64,000 nucleotides of DNA from Mansonella perstans (taxonomy: Eukaryota > Nematoda > Chromadorea > Rhabditida > Onchocercidae). Positions 50,886 through 61,053 of this stretch are shown here, piece by piece. Numbering within the stretch: the stretch's first letter is position 1; the number at the start of each line of letters is the position of its first letter. Location of the stretch: assembly GCA_037074765.1 (NCBI GenBank), contig JBAMDO010000005.1, positions 62,001 to 126,000 of the forward strand, written 5' to 3'. A program made the translations under genes and the position numbers. The notes below the pieces were generated by a model. It was not told the origin of the DNA, did not search any database, and saw only the letters and a list, made by a program, of their open reading frames with translations.

Positions 50886-52222
50886 AATAAGGGTAAATAA
50901 AGAAAGAAACAAAAAAAAATTGAATCGGTGATTATTAAGGCACTCAGATGTCCTCATAAATCATAATCCGGACGAAAAAACATTCAAAAAAAAAAGAATA
51001 AATAGATGCGTTGTCTTTTCTGAGCAACAAGTTTGTCAGTGATAAATGAAAAAGATGTTTCCTCTTTCAGCTATACATGTCCCCATGTTGCCGTTATCCA
51101 TCATTAGGTTTCACTCAGATGGGCGATTCTTGACAATCTCTTTGATACAATACATATGTTCCTGAATGAGTAAGCCAAAATATGCAGAAGGATAAGCACT
51201 GTGATTAAACGTTTTCATATTATTCATGGTTTCGGTTTTTTTTGACTCAGTAAGTATCAGAATGCAGGTCTTCTTTCAACTTTCGTGAAGAACACCGTAC
51301 CGTAGTTTTTTTTTTAAATTGTAATTTAGATTGAATTTATATTCTGAAGTTGAGTTTACTTACAAATTTCTACAATGATAATGTCGAAAGTCATAACGCC
51401 ATATATTCAATTAAAACCAAACTAAGATTCCTTTTTTTTTTCCCTTTTTTTAGAATTCCTTGGGATGGAGCTGAATTTTTACTTCTAATATCCTCAAAAA
51501 TTTTGTAGATGTACAAAACTTATTCCTATTGCGTGAATACCAAAAATCCCATCAGACAAACATGGATGCATTTATTAGAGAAATTCTCACTCTGAGCTTT
51601 ATTTATAAATCTACAATTAATCTATTAAAATTGCGAGACCTCTCACAACATGAAATACTTAGCTAACCAAAATATCGACCAAGGTTGCCATAATCTTCGT
51701 TACAAATTTGTTACGAATCTTGGGAATTTGCTGAACAAATTTGTAGATCTAAATTCTTAACTGCAACATCGCATATCATTGATCATTGATTTTTTTCAGT
51801 TAGTGAATACCAAAGACTGTTTAAATGTATCATGAAAAATTGTTTCAATTGAAATATGGAAAATGCAGTTTTGCTTGAAAAAAATCATTCCTCCCATTAC
51901 TTACATACCTGCAATATATTGATGAAGAGACATTTAGATCTCTGAGGCAAAGCTTGCAAAATATTACGAAAATGAGAACGTTGCATATGTCAACTGTTCC
52001 ACAACAGTTCAACAATAAAATCACTACGTTCAAATCAATTATTTGTGCACAGTAAATATCAAAGGTTTCGTTTCGAGAATCATATTACTGATTTGTCTGC
52101 TAATTTATTAGTAATAACAATAAGATAAAAACTGAAGGATCACATAAACACAAAGTGATTATTTGAGAAGATATTCTCCTACTCGTATAAAGTACTAGAC
52201 GATCACAGTTTTTCGTTCCTCA
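50886..52222. other. intergenic, no gene seen
   Basis: AT-rich sequence without supported exons. It is the 3' flank of the 225-aa gene on the minus strand. Confidence 0.5.
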
Positions 52223-53440
52223 CTAATCATCGTCATGTTCTTCATTGAGAAGTTTTCGATGTTCACCACGATGTTTGCGACCGATTGCACACAAGTCAAC
52301 CAAATAAATCTTTAAAAAACTTAATCAAATGAGAAAATTAGCATAAACAAGTTAAGAAAAAATGTTGGCTTCAAAGTTATCATGTAAATCCACTTTTATT
52401 ACATTCAGCAGGATCACTAAAATGTCTGCTTATACGATACATTAGAATCTCGCATGATCGCGCCCAAATGGGATTCACAGTACATAATGCCCAAATGGAC
52501 TAATCGTTCTAGACATTCTGTCTTTATTGTCTTGCTGAAAATGATTTATTCAAACGACAAATAAGTCAAACTCACCACTTTTTTAGCTGATTTCAGACTA
52601 ATTTGTTTTTCTGTATCATTTTGAGCGGCCCTCTGACCATTTTTAGAATCATCAAGATTGCTATCGCAGTTACTTACTCTGCAAGAACTGTATTTGCCGA
52701 CAAATGGTTTCGTACCTGTTAGCTTCCTTCGTACAGCCAGCGCAACCTAAAAAATATATTTGGATAGAAAGGTAAAGTGAATGACACTTTTTTAGGCAAT
52801 TTATTTGTACGATATTTTTGAACATAATTAAATTCTTAGTGAAACAGACGATAGCCTACTCGATCTTAATAGAATTTATACATTACTTTTACACTTTCCT
52901 TTTATTGATAGCTTTTGCTAAAGCGTTTTCAGTAAAATATGCCCTGAGGAAAAGCTAACTTCTGCAATACTGTGTATTTGTTATACCTTTCGTAATAATT
53001 TATCATCATGGGTATGGTCATCATTAACATTTGCAGCAGTTACAGAAGTGGGTTCAATGTGATATACTGAACTCGGTGAAGTAGTGACTGGACATGTTGT
53101 TGCTGAAAAAGATGCACCTATGGTAGAGCTATTTGGATTCCTCCTTGTCGAAATTGCTTCACCGTTGATTCTGGAATTTGGTGTATTAGTAAAACCGAAT
53201 AATTCAGTTCAGTTCAATCCATAAAATCATCCACTTTTTAAAATCCTCAAACTAAGACAAAATTAAAACATTAAGAATAAGTTTAACAACTCACATATCA
53301 TAGGCTGGATTCATACTAGCAACTTCTGTTTTATCATTAAAAACATCAGTTGTATATTCATCAACCACCAAACGCTTAGCGGTTCGTTTGTAGGAATGCT
53401 GATCCAAACGCCTCGTCATCATTCGTTGCAGCGCTTCCAT
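52223..53440 (-). CDS. unrecognised protein, 5 exons, 225 aa
   Basis: Exons 53440-53295, 53170-52987, 52746-52576, 52530-52441 and 52309-52223 join in one frame, each with acceptable splice sites (donor GTGAGT, acceptors ATTCCAG and TTTTTTAG; the last two acceptors are weaker, ending CAAG and TAAAG). The N-terminus is basic and Met/Arg/Lys-rich (MEALQRMMTRRLDQHSYKR, then TAKRLVVDEY). The centre is Ser/Thr-rich with an acidic HDD patch followed by VALAVRRKLTGTKPFVGKY. The C-terminal exons encode ECLERLVHLGIMYCESHLGA and IYLVDLCAIGRKHRGEHRK, ending EEHDDD. There is no signal peptide or membrane span. I do not recognise the family; the basic start suggests a nuclear or nucleic-acid-associated role, but that is inference. 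The TAATCTAG-like context just upstream leaves room for trans-splicing at the start. Confidence 0.6.
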
Positions 53441-53647
53441 ACTGCTAATTTTTTTTTAATCTAGCTTTTGAATACTAAAAACAAAAGAAATCCAGAAATA
53501 TCACAAAATCATGATAATTGATCAAAGAGGAGTTTCATCACAATTTGAAAACAAACTCAACAATAAATCAATAGAAGTGAATCTGAACTCTAATTGAATT
53601 TCCAGAATCATCCCAGAATTTCACAAGAATAAGGGAACAATTTTTTT

Positions 53648-53776
53648 TTTAACTGTCACACATATCATTCATGCATATTTATATATATGTTTTAACTGTC
53701 ACACATATCATTCATGCATATTTATATATATGTTTTAACTGTCACACATATCATTCATGCATATTTATATATATGC
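53648..53776. repeat. 43-bp tandem repeat, 3 copies
   Basis: The unit beginning AACTGTCACACATATCATTC recurs at 53651, 53694 and 53737 with no visible differences. Each copy contains a CATGCATATTTATATATATG segment, so the array is partly self-complementary. It ends about 210 bp beyond the start codon of the 225-aa gene on its upstream side. Copies are contiguous, with no unique spacers. Confidence 0.9.
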
Positions 53777-56623
53777 ATATATAATAAAAAAAAGCAATTC
53801 GGTAAACAATTTATCGAAAGAAAGAGGCATTCAATTCAACAAAGCTATTACTTTTTGAAGTTTAAACGAATGCTGTTTGAATGATATTTTAACTGATGTT
53901 TCATAGTCAAAAACATTTTCTAGTACATTTTGATATAAGGTCTACCGACATTTTTTACAGCAACTTAATTTCACTTTTTGGATTGAGTTTGCTAAAGAGT
54001 GTATTAATAGAAAAAGCGATTTAAATGTTGAGAAAATGATCGAGCTTTCAATTTTTTTTTTTTCTTTTTTCTATCAATGATATTAGTTTTCATGATGATA
54101 AAACAGAACTTATTGCTCAAATCTGAATTAATATAATTGTAGACTGGCAATTGTAATGCGATGTGCATATTGTAATGGTTTAAAAATATAAAGCAACGAG
54201 CAATAGCAACTGATAGCGTAAAGGAGATAATGTAAACAACAAAGGAGAGAATAATCGAAATTTGGATGAAAAAGCAAAATAAAATCTATGGAAAAAGATT
54301 GCAAAGGTTAGTGATTATAGCAATGTTTTGTATTCAAATTAAAATGATGAGGTTAACAGAGAATAATTGTTTCAAATAAAATTGTTAGCTTTCATACAAT
54401 GATGCACAACGAAAACTAGCAGATTTTAGAACACAAACTACGAAAATTGAAACATATGTGAGTTGCATCTGCTCCCATAGGAAGGAAGGTGAAAAGGCTA
54501 AAAATCACTTTATTGCTATTGCACGCAGCTGTTAGTAGCAGTGAAAAATTGTGAAAAAAAGACTAACTGAGGTGCACGGAAGATCACGAATTGATAAAAA
54601 GAATGGAAAAATGAGGAAAGTGGCAAACTGTAAACAACTGGGATTTTCATTGGAACTTATCTCTTTTGGAAAGGTATCAAATAAAGATGTCATAATGGAT
54701 CTGAACTACAAGAAACAATTCGATGCTTTGTACGAGCACGGAATATAAAATAAACAACTCTGGTACAGAGTTTATAGCGTTTGCGCTAAACGGACAAGAA
54801 AAGAGAAAACAGGGGTGCATAAATTCTATAAAACAACAAATGACCGGTTCCACGAAAGATGTAAGCTCAAAGTCGTTTTTTGCTAAAAGATTACAATTTT
54901 TATACCTTATGTTTATGAGATCATATATCGGAATATCATATTGGCTGAAATCAAAAATAAGTGCTTATAATTTGAAAAGAGCCATGATTTAAAAAGTGAT
55001 TCTTGAAATATTCACAAGTAGCGTATGTTTCACGTCAGGTTGTATTTTAATGTCGTTGAAGTATGATCTGAACCTAAGTATAAGTTCTAAGAAAACTTTT
55101 TTTGAAAGGTTGTTGTTCCTTGAGGCTTTCTTCCTGCTTTTCACAGATCGAAATATTTGTGTTCATCTATCTATGCGACTATTATTGACGTAATAATCAC
55201 AGGCTCGCATTAGCAATGATATTCTTTTGTTGCAATATGCCAAAATGTTAGAAATATCTTAACTGACAAAATCAGTTTTCGAAAATAGAAAAAGTAACAG
55301 AAGGAATAATAGGATGTGAGAGAAGTCCGTTCAAAAGAACTTTCATCATTCTCTCTTCTGAGAATCGGTTAATCATTGATATTGATTCTGTACGTACCAA
55401 TCTCAGCCCATTTTTAATTAGGTGACTAGGATTATCTACTAGTCAGTCAGCCACAATATGACAATGCCGCTACACGCCAGACAGATTCACGGACTTTTCG
55501 AATAGGCTTATCAGTTGTCAAATCATTCTTTTAAACTAACGTTGATTATGTAGCTGATGATTCGTACGACTCCCACTCTACCCAGTTACATTTCTTTGAC
55601 TATCCTGAAATCTTTCAATATTTGTCTATGCCATTTGAACTAAGCTGTTACTACTCATAAACAAGCACGAAGTAAGAGACTTTAAACCACAGATTTATCA
55701 TATTTATGAGATCCATTTGTTTTGCTACTGGAATTTTTTGAAATTTGTACCAGAACTCTTCTAGTTGTGTTGTTAATGAAGTATGGAGGACAGGGAGGAA
55801 AAGAAGAAAGGAAAATAATAATTATGACATTGTAAAACTGATGACACTGAAAAAAAGGCTCTTTGAAACATTTTACTAAAATAACAGTGCGAATCCATTA
55901 TTTCTTTAAAGATTAAATAAATACAAAAAATGTGAAAAAATATGATTTCAACGCAAATATTAAACTCATTTAAGTTACTGATTTTGAAACAATCGAGCAG
56001 TAAACAGTTTTACAGTTCAATTGTCACTGTTAGGTTATTCAAACCAAAGAACACCTGTATGTCATCAAAAATATCTTGCTGATGTAGGACAATACAGCCT
56101 ATTGATAAAAGTGTGATAAAAGAGACATAAACTTGCAAAGAGACGCGCGAACTTGCAAAGCTAATCAAACATACAGTGTGAATTATATTTGTAGCGAAAA
56201 TTGTACAAAACCGGTTATGCGAACAGCGTTACAGTGGTATAGTGTAGAGATTCGTCGAATGACTTGTTGAAAAACTCAGAGTCAGGAAGTTAGTGCACAT
56301 CAGAGCATTAAATCGAGTAGGAGGATTATTTTGTGTTTGATGACAACAGCGTTGTCCTACCATTTTATTGGCCACTGATTAATGGAATAACCAAATACAT
56401 ATTTATAAACATTTATACTACAATACAAAGTAATAAGTAGACGCTGGTACAGTTTTGCGAGGAGATATGACGGCGGGAAAAAAGATGAGAATTCATGTAC
56501 TTCCTCTGCGTATTCTTTATATTTAGTGACTAAGTTCCAGACATTCTTGTTCCATGGAAAAAAATTAACCAATAACATTGACATACTAACGGAAATCTAA
56601 TTTTAATAAAATGTCAAGTTTAT

Positions 56624-56668
56624 GGTTTCTGCCAATAAAAGATGCTTAGTCCTTTACTGGCAGAAACC
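56624..56668. other. hairpin-forming inverted repeat past the WDR54 stop
   Basis: GGTTTCTGCCAATAAAAG (56624-56641) pairs with CTTTACTGGCAGAAACC (56652-56668) with one G:T/A:C-type mismatch and a ten-base loop. Weaker complementarity continues outward (AATTTTAAT-like flanks). It lies 77-121 bases downstream of the WDR54 stop codon on the transcribed strand, so it could be in the 3' UTR, act in 3'-end formation, or be a small-RNA hairpin. Confidence 0.6.
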
Positions 56669-56744
56669 AACAAAACCATTAAAATTAAATTAATTTTATC
56701 TAAATTGAAAGATTTAACGCTATCAGCATATTAATTCACTCCAT

Positions 56745-59504
56745 TTATCCTTCAAATAACTTCTTCACAATCTGATAATAAAGTAATTTGGAACAGTCAT
56801 AAGCTGCTACAACAAAATCACTTTCTCGACCGTTGACAAACTGCGCACCCACCAACGGCATGTTTTCAACTCTTTTGTTATGTTGTAATTCAACCTTCAA
56901 ATGAAACGATGAAGCAAGCAAACAAAGAAGTTATAATATACAAAACAGTGTGTGAGATCAGCGACTGCTATTGGGTTACTTGTAAAGAAAAGAAATAAAA
57001 CTGTCACAATTCATGCTGAGGTGACAGATAAAAGAAACAGATTGAGCACTTTTCTTATCTTAAAAAGGAATAAGCTCAACAATCGTGCAGACGGGTATAA
57101 AAAAAATTTGAGTTTAAATTCCCGGATAGGATTTCTTAACAGTACAAAAGCGAACCGTAATTAGTTTTTCAAAAATTAGATTATCATACTTTCTAAAAAA
57201 TTGACCAAAATATACTGTTATGAATTGTTTTCTTGAAATTAGCTAATCAGAACAGTTTTGGGAGATTTTTGTAAAACACTGAAACAAACCCTATAAACTT
57301 TAGGTTTACGATTATATAACTTCCATAACCGTATCATTGTATCATCACTGACTGATATAACCTGCAAAGGGTTGAAGACCATGCATACATACATACATAC
57401 CATGATCTTGTTGGGCAGAAAGAACTATCAGTGAGCTAGTATGTAGCATTATTCAACAGAATGCAACATCATATCCTATAAAAATGTTAAGGCATTTCAA
57501 GCTTAATTTATTTAATAGGAAAACAATAACCGCACATAAGCACTTTCCGGAGCTACAGCAATTGCATTTATTTGTCGGACATGTGCATTCACTTCGGCCA
57601 TTAACTGCCCCAACATCGAATAAAATAATAAGTGACCGGTGAAAGTGCCAATAATGACTTGCTTTCTCAACACATTAATGCAGTTGATTTCATGCCTATT
57701 AGATAAAATACAGCATATCTTCAAGCGTTTTTTAACACACAAGCAAATTACATAAATTAAAAGCATGTTAACATAACCAATCAGGTCAAAACTCGGGAAA
57801 ACATGGCTGCAATCAAAAATAGGTCCACCAAAGTTTCAAAATCAGATAGAACTCACCCAGTACTGAATTTTTTTCGAGCACTTTTGAAATTTTTGACCCA
57901 AACAGCGATGTTACCCGAAACATCACAAGAACATGTTAAACCATCAAAACGACAAGTTGCTATGTCAACTATTGCAAAATCATGCTCCTGGAACTTTTTT
58001 TGGGATTATCGCCATTATGAAAAAATGAATAAATAACTAAAAAAAATGAAACCTGAACGCTTCCTTTGAAAGTTACAGAATTTTCGCCTGAACATTTAAA
58101 TACCAGCAGTTCTCCTGAGTGCGATCCTGGAAATAAAGCTTGAATATGCGAAATCTTGAGAATTGAATTGAAGTGGATATAGTAAATTTCCATTTTTTCC
58201 TTTTGAACCAAAAAAGCTTACCTACAGCGATTAAGTTTTCCACATAAGTAATACCCTTTGTAAAGCTGTACATTTGTTCACGCTTTATTGCTTCTGAAGT
58301 CTAAAAATGTTTTCGGCAAACAAATAAGTTGAATTGTACAGAATGAGTACAAGAAATTTTTCAACAGAAATATTCCTGAATGATAAACCGAAAATCTTAG
58401 CAAGCAATACTAATTAATTAGCGGAAACTACAGGAAAGACGAAAAGAACGCACATCATCCATTTCATTCCATGCAAGTAATTTGAAAGTTTTCACGTCGT
58501 AAACCTACAAATAAATGGGCAAAAGTTAGAAACACCATCAAATACTGAAGATAAAGCGAAGATATAACCAAAGTTCCCAGGAACTTCAGAAATAAAACTG
58601 ATAAAAAAATAAAATCACCATTACTCCTTTGGAAGTAGTGATAACCAAAAGAGGGAATGTTCTGCAAACTGGCATACAATATTTTGCTTGTAGTACGATA
58701 ATAGGTGCGTCAAAATCATGAGATTTTATTGGCAGATTATCACATGTAAAACTATTCAGGCCTTGATCCCAGTTTAACGTCGCAATCTGGAATTGATTAT
58801 TGATCTTAATAGAAGATCACTAATGCATCCTTGATGATAGCAGGAAGAAAATTATTTTACTGGAGATTGTCTTTACTTACAAATCATCCACATCTTTTTA
58901 TTGCTGTAATGTCGATTGCATTCCGAAAATGCTCAGCAAGGATCTACAGTTTTAATAAAATCATTTTTATGATTGTTCATACAGGAGTGCAGTAAAATTG
59001 CAAACAACAATTAAAGATGCATTGTAAAAATGGCGCAGGAAATCAATTTAATTAATACCAATTAAATATTAAGAAGGAATTTAACAATCAACAACAGAAT
59101 TCAGCCAATGATTTTGCAAAATTAGGGAGATATTAATATAACAGGAAGCACTACTGGGAATAATTCATGCAATCATTAATAAAAATACCATTAAATCATA
59201 GCTTTGAAAAGCTTCGCTGATAATTTCATAGATCAATAAAGTATAATAATAAAAAATAAAAACAATAAAAACTAGAAAGTATCTCCATATAATATTAACA
59301 GGATTTTCTCGAAATTCTAGTTATTTTCAGATTTCATGTGACCTAGCATATAATATAGCCAGGCGAAAAGTAACGAACCTGTTTCCCATGTACTACACAA
59401 GCTAGCGTCAGATCTTTGGCCTCATGAAAAAAAACCGATAGATTATTCGGCGAATGCGAAGCACTCCCAGTTGACATAAAAATTTCTTGCCGCAATTCGA
59501 ACAT
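56745..59504 (-). CDS. wdr54: WDR54-like WD-repeat protein, 9 exons, 333 aa
   Basis: Exons 59504-59379, 58786-58619, 58504-58454, 58300-58222, 58126-58053, 57987-57857, 57695-57536, 57361-57299 and 56894-56745 are in phase and give 333 aa, almost the same as human WDR54 (334 aa). Family landmarks in order: NNLSVFFHEAKDLTLACVVH near the start, LLVITTSKGVMVYDVKTFKL, GSHSGELLVFKC, IVDIATCRFDG then SGNIAVWVKNF, VIIGTFTGHLLFY, EVNAHVRQINAIAVAPES, VISVSDDTMIRLWKLYNRK, and a C-terminal MPLVGAQFVNGRESDF block. WD repeats are degenerate, as in the family. WDR54 binds ubiquitin-receptor complex partners in mammals; its role in worms is not clear to me. A possible extra 29-bp exon at about 57823-57795 was left out because it breaks the frame. 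Confidence 0.88.
57384..57400. repeat. (CATA)n microsatellite in a wdr54 intron
   Basis: About four tandem CATA units just upstream, in transcript order, of the exon at 57361-57299. Confidence 0.85.
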
Positions 59505-61053
59505 TTTAAATTTCACGCTTAGTGCCGAAAGTTTTGTGTCTAAAGTAGACGAAAAATTTGCATACGAATACGATTCGAATTCCGAATAACAGTCTAAAAT
59601 TAGAAATACTTTTGCTTTTCATTCAGTTCGAGGAGAAAAAAATAATGCAAATTTAATGCAGGAGAAAATCGACAACTCACTGCAATATTCGTAGCACTAC
59701 CTTGAAAAATGTAAAACGTAATGGAAAAAGATTGAGACTAAAACGGTTACTATGACAACTACAAATAGTATCAAGAGAAAGAACCCGTTAATTGAATGTT
59801 CACTGTAAAATGAGGAAGAAACTAGGACTCTTAAAAAGGATTTGATTACAGGATCACTGTTGATTATCATATATAAATTTAACTGACAAGATTTTATTTC
59901 TTCAATACAGTTATACCAAAACTCATGAATTACTGCAGTTGAACGTGGAAAACATTTCTGATTTTCCTCCTAATTTTCCATCGAAGTCCAGCTTATGATA
60001 TGGCCACTGACAGATCCGGTAATAAAGTGATACAAGCATATGAGGTAATATATTCAACGAAAGCAAAAAAAGTTACGGAGAGAAATAATTCCCAGAAATG
60101 ACAAAAAAAACATGGAAAAAGAAAATCTGAAAGAAAGCAAACCATAAAATCAGATCTAAAATGAGAGTAACACTGTTAACTGAATGGAAATGGTGCACTT
60201 GACAATGAGCACAGAAAAGAGTTGAAATGCTAATATTATAAAATACTAGGACAAAGTTCCCCGTGTTAATGAGATTTCAACAAAAAAATTAAGTAAAAGC
60301 AGGATTTTAAGGAACGATGTTACTTGCTAAATTTGCACAATTTATCAAGCCCAGATCAACTAACAATATTACAAGAAGCTTCAAAATTCAACTACTTTTA
60401 ATATTTGCATATAAATTTCAACAAAGTTCAGGAAAATCCCAATTTTAAGAAAATCATGGGGAATTAAACACTGCAAATACAAGAGGTACAAAAGTAATAC
60501 GAACATTCACATTCTGACTCAACGAAATATATATCTCATATGGCAACTCTAAATAATGCAAGCTTTTAAGTCGTTAAATAACCAATTTCAGAACGATTAA
60601 GAAGCATTTGCAAGAATAAAAAATAACGGGCAATTCAATCTACTCCATCTATAACTGCAAGATTTGTAATTTGAAAGACCCATTTTTACATTCGAATAGT
60701 GACCAGAAACTGGAACCGATCCAAAAATTACATCTAACATTAACAAACGAAATATATACAAAGATTACTAGAAAACTGACAATTTTCGTCTTTGTTAATT
60801 CATATCATTCCATTCAGGCCTATTTTTTGATTTAATTATAAGCGAGTTTAGCATCTATAACAAAGGTAATTTATGTGTGATGCAAAATACAAAATATAGA
60901 AAATGAAACGAAAGAAGTACAATCCAAGATACGCAAAATGACCCACAATAATTTTTACCCTTCAGTATTTCACGATTAAAATTCGAAATTTCTAGAAATT
61001 TCAAATACATTTTTTAAAAGCGAAGCATGTCGATATGATTTCATTCTATCGTT
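59505..61053. other. intergenic between two same-strand genes
   Basis: 1.5 kb with no supported exon. It separates the stop codon of the upstream minus-strand gene (61054) from the WDR54 start (59504). Same-strand order is compatible with an operon, but the gap is longer than is usual for nematode operons. Confidence 0.5.

Larger units (their letters stand above)
53441..56744. other. intergenic with tandem repeat and hairpin
   Basis: It contains a three-copy 43-bp tandem repeat (53648-53776) and a 17-bp-arm hairpin (56624-56668). Plus-strand frames at 54551-54748 and 54723-54992 overlap and have slightly coding-like composition but no recognisable family, so I left them unannotated. The right end is the 3' flank of the WDR54 gene. 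Confidence 0.45.

Noticed and set aside
53648..53776. repeat array considered as CRISPR
   Set aside because: Copies are directly contiguous with no unique spacers, and the window is eukaryotic.
54551..55193. three overlapping plus-strand ORFs with somewhat coding-like composition
   Set aside because: No family resemblance, no consistent splice sites joining them, and the frames conflict. Possibly a decayed gene but not supportable.
57795..57823. 29-bp extra exon in wdr54 (GHVFPSFDL)
   Set aside because: Including it shifts the following exon, which matches WDR54 only when joined directly to the exon ending at 57857.
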